Shown here in pieces: positions 17,413-24,625 of a DNA stretch of 64,000 nucleotides (within the stretch, counting starts at the first letter, position 1; each line of letters starts with the position of its first letter). The notes below the pieces were generated by a model. The model made no database searches. It was not told the DNA's origin and saw nothing but the letters and a program-made list of their open reading frames with translations. The stretch is from NCBI RefSeq assembly GCF_011758765.1, contig NZ_JAANOU010000001.1, forward strand, positions 2,170,001 to 2,234,000. The letters run 5' to 3'. The translations under genes were made by a program, and so were the position numbers. This stretch comes from Amycolatopsis viridis (GTDB lineage: Bacteria > Actinomycetota > Actinomycetes > Mycobacteriales > Pseudonocardiaceae).

Positions 17413-18105
17413 ATGGCGCGGCTGAACTACCAGGAGCTCAACGACACCATCCGCTACACCGCCTGGTCGGTGTTCCGGGTCGAGCCCGGGCGGCTCCCGG
17501 AGGATCGCGGCCAGGCCGCCGCGGAGACCACCGGGTACCTCGATGCCCTGGAGGGCAAGGGAGTCGTGGTGCGGGGGGTCTACGACGTCGCCGGCCTGCG
17601 CGCCGACGCCGACTTCATGATCTGGTGGCACGCCGAGACCGCGGAGCAGGTGCAGGCCGCCTACACCGGGTTCCGCCGCACCCCGCTGGGCCGCGTGTCG
17701 GCGCCGGTGTGGAGCCAGTTCGCGCTGCACCGGCCCGCCGAGTTCAACCGCAGCCACATCCCCGCCTTCCTGGCCGGTGAAGAGGCGCGCAAGTACATCT
17801 GCGTGTACCCGTTCGTGCGGTCCTACGAGTGGTACCTGCTGCCGGACGCCGAGCGCCGCAAGATGCTCGCCGACCACGGCAAGGAGGCCCGCGACTACCC
17901 GGACGTGCGCGCCAACACCGTGGCCTCGTTCGCGCTCGGCGACTACGAGTGGATCCTCGCCTTCGAGGCCAACGAGCTGCACCGCATCGTCGACCTGATG
18001 CGCCACCTGCGCGCCACCGAGGCGCGCCGCCACGTGCGCGAGGAGACCCCGTTCTACACCGGGACGCGGGTTCCGCCGGCCGAGCTGATCGCCAACCTGC
18101 CGTAG
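17413..18105 (+). CDS. chdC: Coproheme decarboxylase (HemQ)
   Basis: The last enzyme of the coproporphyrin-dependent heme pathway, converting iron-coproporphyrin III to heme b with peroxide; 230 residues, chlorite-dismutase-like fold. The catalytic tyrosine is probably Y132 in [10 protein letters not shown], and the proximal heme ligand H155 lies in [10 protein letters not shown]. It has no catalytic chlorite-dismutase arginine loop, as expected for ChdC. It follows cgoX by 33 nt in the same direction. The gene ends 51 bp from the convergent DUF692 operon. Confidence 0.94.
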   Translation: MARLNYQELNDTIRYTAWSVFRVEPGRLPEDRGQAAAETTGYLDALEGKGVVVRGVYDVAGLRADADFMIWWHAETAEQVQAAYTGFRRTPLGRVSAPVWSQFALHRPAEFNRSHIPAFLAGEEARKYICVYPFVRSYEWYLLPDAERRKMLADHGKEARDYPDVRANTVASFALGDYEWILAFEANELHRIVDLMRHLRATEARRHVREETPFYTGTRVPPAELIANLP

Positions 18106-18156
18106 GTGCTCGGCCCACCCGCGTCGGCCTGGATCGGGACGACCGGCAGTGCTACC

Positions 18157-18486
18157 TCACCGGCCGAGCCGGAACCTCCGGCGTGGCCGGGGCAGTTCGC
18201 CGCGCTCGGTGAGCCAGGTGGCGAAGTTCGCGGCGTCCTGGCGGTAGCCGACGCCGTCCGTGCGGGGCGTGGCCGCCGCGTAGGCGTCGAACAGGGGACG
18301 GAACCGTTCGCCGAGCGCCTGGGGCAGGTCCGGACGCAGGTCGGCGACGATGGAGCCGCGCTTGGCGCGCAGGGCGCGGATTTCGGCGGCCACGCGCCCG
18401 GGGTCGAAACCGGTGGGAACCTGCTCGCCGGCCAGCAGGGCGCGCAGCAACGCGGCCTGGCGGGCGGCCAGCTCCGCGCGGCTCAC
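18157..18486 (-). CDS. Small partner protein of the DUF692 enzyme
   Basis: A 109-residue soluble, Arg- and Ala-rich helical protein with no Cys, signal peptide or membrane segment. Its GTG overlaps the DUF692 stop by four bases, so the two proteins are co-translated. Characterised DUF692 enzymes (for example MbnB) usually need a small partner encoded next door that binds the precursor peptide; position and size suggest that role here. The sequence (for example FDAYAAATPRTDGVGYRQDA) does not clearly match MbnC to my eye. Function is inferred from context only. Confidence 0.75.
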   Translation of the reverse strand: MSRAELAARQAALLRALLAGEQVPTGFDPGRVAAEIRALRAKRGSIVADLRPDLPQALGERFRPLFDAYAAATPRTDGVGYRQDAANFATWLTERGELPRPRRRFRLGR

Positions 18487-19283
18487 AACCGGTCCCGGAC
18501 CGCGGCGAGCTCGGCGGCCAGTTCGTCGTCGGGCGGGTAGGCGCCGTCCCGTTCCAGCAGGGCACCCGGCGGCTCGGCGCGGCGCCGCAGTTCGGTGAGC
18601 AGGTCCAGCACCTCCGGCCGCACGGGATGCGTGTGCGTGTCGTGGTAGATCCCGTCCACCTCGACCCCGCCCGCGACGTGCACGTACGCCAGACGCTCCA
18701 GCGGCACCTCGTCGAGGAAGGCCGCCGGGTCCGTGCCCAGGTTGCGCGCGTTCGCATACAGGTTCGCGACGTCCACGATCAGCAGGCAGCCGGTCCGCTC
18801 GGTCAGCTCGCGCAGGAACGCGGCCTCGTCCATCTCCGCGTCCGGCCACTCCAGCAGCGCGGCGATGTTCTCCAGCGCGAACGGCCGCCCGATGATCGAC
18901 TGCGCCAGCCGCACGTTCCCGGCCAGCACGTCGAGCGCCTCCCGGGTGCGGGGGAGCGGCACCAGGTGCCCGGCGTCGAGACCGCCCGCGCGCACGAAAC
19001 AGACGTGGTCGCTGGCGACCGGCGCGTCCAGCTCGTCGGCCACTGCCGCGAGGTGCTCGACCCGCCGCGTGTCCAGCGGTTCGGCGCCGCCGAGCGACAG
19101 CGACACCGCGTGCGGCAGCACCGGCAGACCCCGCGCGCGCAGCTCGGTCAGCGCGGCCGGCAGGTGCCCGGGGTGCAGGTTCTCCGCGATCACCTCGACC
19201 CACTCCACGCCCGGCATGCGGGCGATGGACAGATCGATCTCGGGGCGCCACCCGATCCCCACGCCCAGCCGGTCAGTCGCCAC
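18483..19283 (-). CDS. DUF692 family protein, putative multinuclear non-heme iron oxidase
   Basis: A 266-residue TIM-barrel protein of the family containing MbnB and TglH, which use two or three iron ions to modify cysteines in ribosomal peptides. Candidate metal ligands are H58 (LPHAVSLSLGG), H93 (SDHVCF), E138 (ALENIAALLEW), D171 and N174 (DVANLYANARN), H202 (YVHVAGG), H214, D215 and H217 (YHDTHTHPV), and E244. The GTG at 19283 follows GGAGG by five bases; longer frames run into the Cys-rich tail of the upstream gene. Its 5' end overlaps that tail by about 11 nt, so both are one operon. Likely substrate: the Cys tail of the TIGR04222 protein. Confidence 0.85.
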   Translation of the reverse strand: MATDRLGVGIGWRPEIDLSIARMPGVEWVEVIAENLHPGHLPAALTELRARGLPVLPHAVSLSLGGAEPLDTRRVEHLAAVADELDAPVASDHVCFVRAGGLDAGHLVPLPRTREALDVLAGNVRLAQSIIGRPFALENIAALLEWPDAEMDEAAFLRELTERTGCLLIVDVANLYANARNLGTDPAAFLDEVPLERLAYVHVAGGVEVDGIYHDTHTHPVRPEVLDLLTELRRRAEPPGALLERDGAYPPDDELAAELAAVRDRL

Positions 19284-20259
19284 CGCCACCTCCGCACCCG
19301 CCGCCACCGCACGAGCTGCCGCCGCAGGAACTGCCGCCGCCGCACGAGTTCCCCCCGCACGAGCTGCTGCAGCTGCTCGACGACCCGCACGAGGAGGCAC
19401 CGCGCGACGAGCGACGCGGCGCCCCGGCCGACCCGCGCGACTTCTGCGGCCGCGGGGCGGGCGCCCCGTCCAGCGCCTCGGCGATCTTCCGATCCGGGTA
19501 CCGGGTCAGGCCGCCCAGCGCCACCGCCTGCGCCGCGCTCGTGCCCGACGCCGACCGGACGACCTCGTCGCCGGTCCTTGTGCGGGGCGGGCGGCGGCCC
19601 GGCAGGCCGGTGACCGCCCACAGGATCGCGGCGGGCGCCAGGGCGAGCAGGAAACCGCCGCCGGGGAAGCTCGTGAACGCCACGACCGCGACGGCGGCCA
19701 TGAGGACCGCGGCCAGCCGCCGGATGTTCTTCAGCGGGCCCTGCTCGACCAGGAGCCCGGCCTCCGCGAGCCGTTCGCGCGCGACGTCGAGCACGGTGCC
19801 ACCGCGCAGGGCCGCCCGCACGGTGTGCAGCGTCGCTGCGCCGCGTTCGTGGTGCACGCTCGTCCACACCGCCGCGCCCAGCTCGTCGGCCGGGGGACGG
19901 TCGCCGGTCGTGGTGAGCCGTCCCGCGTAGCTCACCCGGACCCGCTGGCGTTCCAGCAGGTCGGCCAGGGCCGCGTCGATCGCGCGCATCGGGCCGCCCG
20001 CCAGGAACCCCAGCTCGGCCGGACCGGGCGTCCGGTGCGGCGCGGCCGCACGTCCCTTCAGCAGCCGCGGGCCGACCAGGAGTACCAGGATCGGGAGCAG
20101 CACCAGCCCGACGCAGATCACGAGGAACGCCGGCAGCGGAAGTCCCCAGTACCCGGACCCGCCCACGTCCCTGACCGTCGCCTCAACCCCCAACGCCGGC
20201 ACCTCCGCCTCAGCCCGTTCCACGGTGAGACGACCCGCGACGGCCGCCGGTTCCCTCAC
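19273..20259 (-). CDS. TIGR04222 membrane protein with Cys/Gly/Ser-rich tail
   Basis: A membrane protein of up to 328 residues with a hydrophobic helix near 42-66 (FLVICVGLVLLPILVLLV), a cytoplasmic stretch with the family motif AELGFLAGGPMRAIDAALADL, two more hydrophobic segments near 190-225, and a low-complexity tail (residues 287-328) with seven cysteines spaced by Ser and Gly, ending GGGGCGGGGGD. The tail is the candidate substrate of the DUF692 enzyme encoded next. The GTG at 20259 lacks a clear ribosome site; a TTG about 70 nt downstream follows GGAGG and may be the real start. Function is unknown. Confidence 0.8.
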   Translation of the reverse strand: MREPAAVAGRLTVERAEAEVPALGVEATVRDVGGSGYWGLPLPAFLVICVGLVLLPILVLLVGPRLLKGRAAAPHRTPGPAELGFLAGGPMRAIDAALADLLERQRVRVSYAGRLTTTGDRPPADELGAAVWTSVHHERGAATLHTVRAALRGGTVLDVARERLAEAGLLVEQGPLKNIRRLAAVLMAAVAVVAFTSFPGGGFLLALAPAAILWAVTGLPGRRPPRTRTGDEVVRSASGTSAAQAVALGGLTRYPDRKIAEALDGAPAPRPQKSRGSAGAPRRSSRGASSCGSSSSCSSSCGGNSCGGGSSCGGSSCGGGGCGGGGGD

Positions 20260-20304
20260 GGGGACGGTCGTCAGGATGCCGGGCGCCCAGGTCCAGCCGG
20301 CCCG

Positions 20305-20739
20305 CTACTCGGCGGGGACCAGGCGCAGCGAAATCGAGTTGATGCAGTACCGCTGGTCGGTGGGGGTGGCGTAGCCCTCGCCCTCGAACAGATGACCCAG
20401 GTGGCTGTGGCAGGTCGCGCACAGCACCTCGGTGCGCACCATGCCCAGTGACCGGTCCTCGCGCAGCAGCACGGCGTCGGAGGAGGCCGGGTCGAAGAAC
20501 GACGGCCAGCCGCAGTGGCTGTCGAACTTCGTGTCGCTGCGGAAGAGCTCGGCGCCGCACGCGCGGCACTCGTAGACGCCGGTGGTCTTGGTGTCGGTGT
20601 ATTCGCCGGTGAACGGCCGCTCGGTGCCGGCCTGGCGCAGCACGGCGTACTCCTCGGGGGAGAGCTGCTCGCGCCACTCGTGGTCCGGCTTGACGACCTT
20701 CGGGGTGGCTCCCACGACCGGTTCCATGCGGGGCTTCAT
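20305..20739 (-). CDS. msrB: Peptide methionine-(R)-S-oxide reductase
   Basis: Repairs methionine-R-sulfoxide in proteins using thioredoxin; 144 residues, cytoplasmic. The zinc site is formed by CRACG and CATCH, and the catalytic Cys sits in RYCINSISLRL. Conserved HCGWPSF and GHLFEGEGY-type blocks are visible. The ATG at 20739 or the Met four residues later could start translation. It stands 10 nt from a small membrane gene upstream in the same direction and may share its transcript. Confidence 0.95.
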   Translation of the reverse strand: MKPRMEPVVGATPKVVKPDHEWREQLSPEEYAVLRQAGTERPFTGEYTDTKTTGVYECRACGAELFRSDTKFDSHCGWPSFFDPASSDAVLLREDRSLGMVRTEVLCATCHSHLGHLFEGEGYATPTDQRYCINSISLRLVPAE

Positions 20740-20749
20740 ACCGTTCAGG

Positions 20750-21040
20750 CTACTCGGACAGCCACTGCACGGCCTGCACCACGATGTCCCACGCGGCGAC
20801 GATCACGCCCAGGACCAGCAGCACCACCACGGTCGCGGCGACCCACCAGCGCAGGCCGCCGGCCCGGGTGCTGGACTCGGCGAACTCGGCCACGTTGTGC
20901 AGGGTGGCCTCGACGGTGAACCCGGGCTCGGTCCGCTGCATCCGGTCCAGGTGCCGCGCGAACGCCTGCGCCTCCGGATCGTCGGGGTCCAGCCCGATCA
21001 GGTCGTCGTCGAACCGCGGGTCGCGGCCGCCTTCGGTCAT
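20750..21040 (-). CDS. Small single-pass membrane protein
   Basis: A 96-residue protein with an acidic N-terminal cytoplasmic half (DPRFDDDLIGLDPDDPEAQAF) and one C-terminal hydrophobic helix (about residues 67-90, WWVAATVVVLLVLGVIVAAW). I recognise no named function. The ATG at 21040 is preferred over an upstream GTG. It lies between msrB and the Ser/Thr kinase, all on the minus strand with short gaps, so it may be part of that transcript. Confidence 0.7.
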   Translation of the reverse strand: MTEGGRDPRFDDDLIGLDPDDPEAQAFARHLDRMQRTEPGFTVEATLHNVAEFAESSTRAGGLRWWVAATVVVLLVLGVIVAAWDIVVQAVQWLSE

Positions 21041-21054
21041 ACCGCCAGCGTAGG

Positions 21055-22605
21055 TCACAGGCGGGTGTCGTCGTCGATCTTGAGGCCCTGCTCGGTGTTG
21101 ACGACCCGCCACGAGATGCGGCCGGCCCCGGAGATGGTGACGTACATGTCGGCGGAGCCGTCCGCGTTGAGGCCGTTGTCCGCCAGAATCGAGCTGTACT
21201 GCTCGATCCGGTGCTCGCTCCAGTACTGCTGGAACGCTTGCTGGCTACCGAACACCGCCTGCGCGGCGGGCGTGAGCACGGCCCACGCCGCGGCCGAGCC
21301 CTTGCCGTCGAGGTAGGTCTTCACAACCTGCCCGGCCTGACCGTAGTTGACCGAGCCGCCGGTGTTGGGTGTCTTGCCCAGCGCGGTCGCGGGTGCGCTG
21401 CTGGACGTGCTCGACGGTGCCGAGGTGGGCGTGGTGGGCTTGCTGCCGCCAGCGTTGGCCTGCGAGGAGCTGTCCGGCCCGTTGCCACGGTTGAGCGCGA
21501 CCACGAGCACCACCACGAGCACGGCGATCACGGCCATCGCCGACCCGGTGAGCACCGCCTTGCGCTTGAGAAGCGGGGTCCCGGCGGGCTCGGCCGGTTT
21601 CGGCGACGGGACGAACGCCGCGGTCGGGTTGCGCGGGCCGTGCTGCGGCGGGGCGGGCGGCGCAGCCGTGGCGACACCGGTGCGCTGCCACGGCGGGCGC
21701 TCGGCCGGGGTGTCCACGGGCACGGCCACCGGCTGGCGACCGGAGGTGTGCAGCGGCGGCGACACCAGCGTGCCCCGGGCGTCCTTCTCGCCGTTGGCCA
21801 GCGCGGCCAGCCGGTCCCGGGCCTCCAGCATGGTCGGCCGCTCCTCCGGCTCGACCCGCAGGAGGCTCATCAGCAGCGCGGTCGCCATGCCGGACTGGCG
21901 CGGCGGGATGACCTGCCCGTTCGCCGCCGTGTACAGCAGCGCCAGCTGGTTGGAGCTGTTGCCGTAGGGCGGCTGGCCCTCCAGCGCGTGGTAGAGCGTC
22001 GCGCCGAGGGAGAAGACGTCGGAGGCCGGGGCCGGGTCCGAGCCGCGCGCCAGCTCGGGCGCCAGGTACGCCGGGGTACCGCCGATCAGCCCGGTCTGGG
22101 TGAGGGTGAGGTCGCCGGCGGCGCGGGAGATGCCGAAGTCGGTGATCTTCGCCGTGCCGTTCTCGTCGATCAGGATGTTCGCCGGCTTGATGTCGCGGTG
22201 CACGATGCCGGCGCGGTGGGCCACCACGAGCGCCGAGGCGACCTGGTGCCCGATGCGCGCCACCTCCGGCAGCGGCAGCGTGCCCTGCTCGGCGATCACC
22301 GCGGACAGGCTGCGCGAGGGCAGGTACTCCATCACCAGGCACGGATCACCGCCGTGTTCGGCGATGTCGAACACCACGATCGCGTTGGGGTGCTGGAAGC
22401 GCGCCGCGTTCTTCGCCTCGCGCATCGCCCGCTGGCGCATGTTGTTGCGCTCGGTCTCGGACATGCCCGGCTGGGCGAGGATCTGCTTCACCGCCACCGA
22501 ACGCTCGAGGCGCTCGTCGACCGCGCGCCACACGACGCCCATGGCGCCGCTGCCGATGTGCTCAACGAGGCGATAGTGCCCTGCGATCAGCTGACCGGTG
22601 TCGAT
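21055..22605 (-). CDS. Membrane Ser/Thr protein kinase (PknB-like)
   Basis: Kinase domain at about residues 8-265 (glycine loop IGSGAMGVVW, VHRDIKPANILI, DFGISRA, GTPAYLAPELA), a Pro-rich juxtamembrane linker, one transmembrane helix (AMAVIAVLVVVLVVAL) and an external domain of about 140 residues with no PASTA repeat. The start is odd: homology begins at IDTGQLIAGHYRL, and no ATG, GTG or TTG lies between the preceding stop and the glycine loop. An ATC at 22605 sits seven bases after GAGGAG and is the best candidate. GTG codons at 22767 and 22749 would add about 50 residues from an overlapping frame of the upstream gene. Confidence 0.85.
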   Translation of the reverse strand: MDTGQLIAGHYRLVEHIGSGAMGVVWRAVDERLERSVAVKQILAQPGMSETERNNMRQRAMREAKNAARFQHPNAIVVFDIAEHGGDPCLVMEYLPSRSLSAVIAEQGTLPLPEVARIGHQVASALVVAHRAGIVHRDIKPANILIDENGTAKITDFGISRAAGDLTLTQTGLIGGTPAYLAPELARGSDPAPASDVFSLGATLYHALEGQPPYGNSSNQLALLYTAANGQVIPPRQSGMATALLMSLLRVEPEERPTMLEARDRLAALANGEKDARGTLVSPPLHTSGRQPVAVPVDTPAERPPWQRTGVATAAPPAPPQHGPRNPTAAFVPSPKPAEPAGTPLLKRKAVLTGSAMAVIAVLVVVLVVALNRGNGPDSSSQANAGGSKPTTPTSAPSSTSSSAPATALGKTPNTGGSVNYGQAGQVVKTYLDGKGSAAAWAVLTPAAQAVFGSQQAFQQYWSEHRIEQYSSILADNGLNADGSADMYVTISGAGRISWRVVNTEQGLKIDDDTRL

Positions 22606-22609
22606 GGGA

Positions 22610-23377
22610 CTACTCCTCGGAAACTCTCCGCATGTGCTGGCCTGGCTCCGCGCGAACGATCTCCTCGCGCACCGGGTCGAGTGTAGCGGGCTGCCCGGAA
22701 CGCCCGCCGTAAGCTGTCCCGCGAGCGATTCGCACGAGGCCGACGGCACCGGCGAGCGCGAAGGCACCGTAGCAGGCGAGCAGCGCCGGCGGCGTACCGC
22801 CGGTGAGCGCGTCGCCCAGCACCACCACCGCGATCGTGCCGGGCAGGCTGCCGAGGACGGTACCGATCAGATACGGCCGGAATCCGACCGACAGGATGCC
22901 GCAGCAGTATCCCAGCGGGGCGAAGGGAACCACCGGGATCAGCCGCAGCGACGTCACCGCGAGAACCCCGCCGCCGGCGAGCCGTTCGTCGACCGCGCGC
23001 ACCGCTTTCCGTTCCAGGTGGCGGGACACCAGGTCCCGGCCGGCCCAGCGGGCGAGGCCGAACCCGAGCGCGCCGGAGATCGCCGTCGCGGTGACGGCCA
23101 CCAGGATGCCGAGCGCGTCGCCCAGCAGCAGCCCCGCGGCGAGGTTGAACACGGTGCGCGGAATCGGGGCGACGGTGAGTACCGAATAGGCGGCGAGGAA
23201 CACCAGCGCGGTGACCGGCCCGGCGCCGGCGGCCCAGTCGCGCAGCTCCGCCGGGCTCGGCACGGGAAGCGTGAACGCCGCGAGGACCGCACCGGCGAAC
23301 AGGACGAGCGCGATGATCAGTTTCCGGCGGCGGGACACGGCGTCCACGGTAGGGCACGCGCGGATGCGGTCGGGCAC
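22610..23377 (-). CDS. TVP38/TMEM64 family (DedA-like) membrane protein
   Basis: A 255-residue integral membrane protein of the SNARE-associated/VTT family, with the characteristic block FNLAAGLLLGDALGILVAV, then RLIPVVPFAPLGYCCGI. Members are linked to lipid scramblase or transport activity, by family knowledge only. The gene stops five bases before the kinase coding region, and its last codons supply the kinase ribosome site. GTG at 23377 is taken; a second GTG about 30 nt inside is possible. Confidence 0.85.
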   Translation of the reverse strand: MPDRIRACPTVDAVSRRRKLIIALVLFAGAVLAAFTLPVPSPAELRDWAAGAGPVTALVFLAAYSVLTVAPIPRTVFNLAAGLLLGDALGILVAVTATAISGALGFGLARWAGRDLVSRHLERKAVRAVDERLAGGGVLAVTSLRLIPVVPFAPLGYCCGILSVGFRPYLIGTVLGSLPGTIAVVVLGDALTGGTPPALLACYGAFALAGAVGLVRIARGTAYGGRSGQPATLDPVREEIVRAEPGQHMRRVSEE

Positions 23378-23400
23378 GGCTACCGGGTTCCGCCGGCAGT

Positions 23401-23421
23401 CGGGTACCGCGTCGGTACCCG
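23401..23421. promoter_or_regulatory. Palindromic candidate operator
   Basis: CGGGTACC and GGTACCCG form perfect 8-bp arms around a 5-bp spacer in the gap between the divergent TVP38-like gene and the luciferase-like gene. Size and symmetry fit a dimeric repressor site. No cognate regulator is adjacent. Confidence 0.4.
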
Positions 23422-23632
23422 CACCGTGCGGGTGTCCACTCCGGACAAGGTGCGTTTTCCGTGCGGGGCATCACGAAGCGGTGCACGTGCTGGCGCGGGT
23501 CCGGCCGACCGGGACTTCGGTCTGGGGCAGATGCCGTAGCCACCGCGTGCAGCCCGGCCGCGCGGGAGTGACGGCGGCCGCGCCGGGCGCGGAGCGCGGA
23601 ACACCGTCGGCCGCCGGGGTGTTGACCTTGTC

Positions 23633-24625
23633 GTGAAGCTGTCTGTGCTCGACCGGTCCCGCACCCGCGAAGGGGGTACGCACGCCGCGGCGCTGCGGGA
23701 GACCGTGGCGTTCGCCCGTCAGGCGGAGGAGCTGGGATACCACCGGTTCTGGGTGTCCGAGCACCACAGCGTGCCGGGGGTGGCCGGATCTGCGCCCACC
23801 GTCCTGGCCGCGGCCGTCGCCGGCGCCACCTCCCGCATCCGCGTGGGCACCGGTGGCGTGATGCTGCCCAACCACCAGCCGCTCGTCGTGGCCGAACAGT
23901 TCGGGGTGCTCGAGGCGCTGCACCCCGGGCGGATCGACATGGGCCTGGGCCGTTCGGTCGGGTTCACCGGCGGCGTGCGGCGTGCTCTCGGCCACGGCAA
24001 GGACGACGCCGACCGTTTCGGTGAGCAGGTGCGGCTGCTGCTCGGCTACCTCGACGGCACCCAGCGCGAGCACCCGGGCGTGCACGCCTACCCCGCCGAG
24101 GGCGCGCCGGTCCCGGCGTTCCTGCTCGCCACCGGCGCCGGCGCGGACCTCGCCGCCGAGCTGGGCCTGCCCCTGGTGATCGGCGCGGTCCGCGGCGAGG
24201 CGGCCATGGTGGAGGCCATCGGCCGCTACCGCGAGCGGTTCGTGCCGTCGGCGCGCTGCCCGGTGCCGTACGTGGTGGTCTCGGCGACCGTGGCCGTCGC
24301 GGAGACGGCTGAGGCGGCGGAGCGGCTCCTCGTCCCGGAGGCGTGGTCGGCGGCCTGGTCCCGCACGCACGGCGTCTTCCCGCCGCTGCGGCCCGCCGGC
24401 GAGATCCTCACCGCTACGATGACCGGCCGCGAACGCGCGTTCTTCGACGAGGCCCGGCAGGGGCACCTCGCCGGCACGCCCCGGGACGTGGCCGGGAAGC
24501 TGGACGAGCTCGTGGCACGCACCGGGGCGGACGAGATCCTGGTGACGACGAGCACCTACGACCGTGCCGAGATGCTCGCCTCCTACCGGCTGCTGGCCGA
24601 ATCGGTCCTGACGGCCGCGCGGTAG
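23633..24625 (+). CDS. LLM-class flavin-dependent oxidoreductase (MsnO8-like)
   Basis: A luciferase-like monooxygenase of 330 residues. The opening LSVLDRS and the block WVSEHHSVPGVAGSAPTVL, followed by VGTGGVMLPNHQPLVVAEQFG, are typical of bacterial luciferase-family FMN enzymes. The GTG at 23633 has no clear Shine-Dalgarno, so the message may be leaderless. Its 3' end overlaps the convergent GT87 gene by 43 nt. The substrate is unknown. Confidence 0.87.
   Translation: MKLSVLDRSRTREGGTHAAALRETVAFARQAEELGYHRFWVSEHHSVPGVAGSAPTVLAAAVAGATSRIRVGTGGVMLPNHQPLVVAEQFGVLEALHPGRIDMGLGRSVGFTGGVRRALGHGKDDADRFGEQVRLLLGYLDGTQREHPGVHAYPAEGAPVPAFLLATGAGADLAAELGLPLVIGAVRGEAAMVEAIGRYRERFVPSARCPVPYVVVSATVAVAETAEAAERLLVPEAWSAAWSRTHGVFPPLRPAGEILTATMTGRERAFFDEARQGHLAGTPRDVAGKLDELVARTGADEILVTTSTYDRAEMLASYRLLAESVLTAAR

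Noticed and set aside
19276..19401. Tandem DNA repeat or CRISPR-like array in the Cys-rich stretch
   Set aside because: The repetition comes from Ser, Gly and Cys codons within a reading frame; repeat units vary in length and there are no spacers. No CRISPR array was found anywhere in the window.
22606..22767. Kinase N-terminal extension from GTG 22767 or 22749
   Set aside because: These 48-54 codons are an alternative frame of the TVP38-like gene with no kinase homology and no good ribosome site, so the shorter kinase with a non-standard start is preferred, while the long form is kept as an alternative.
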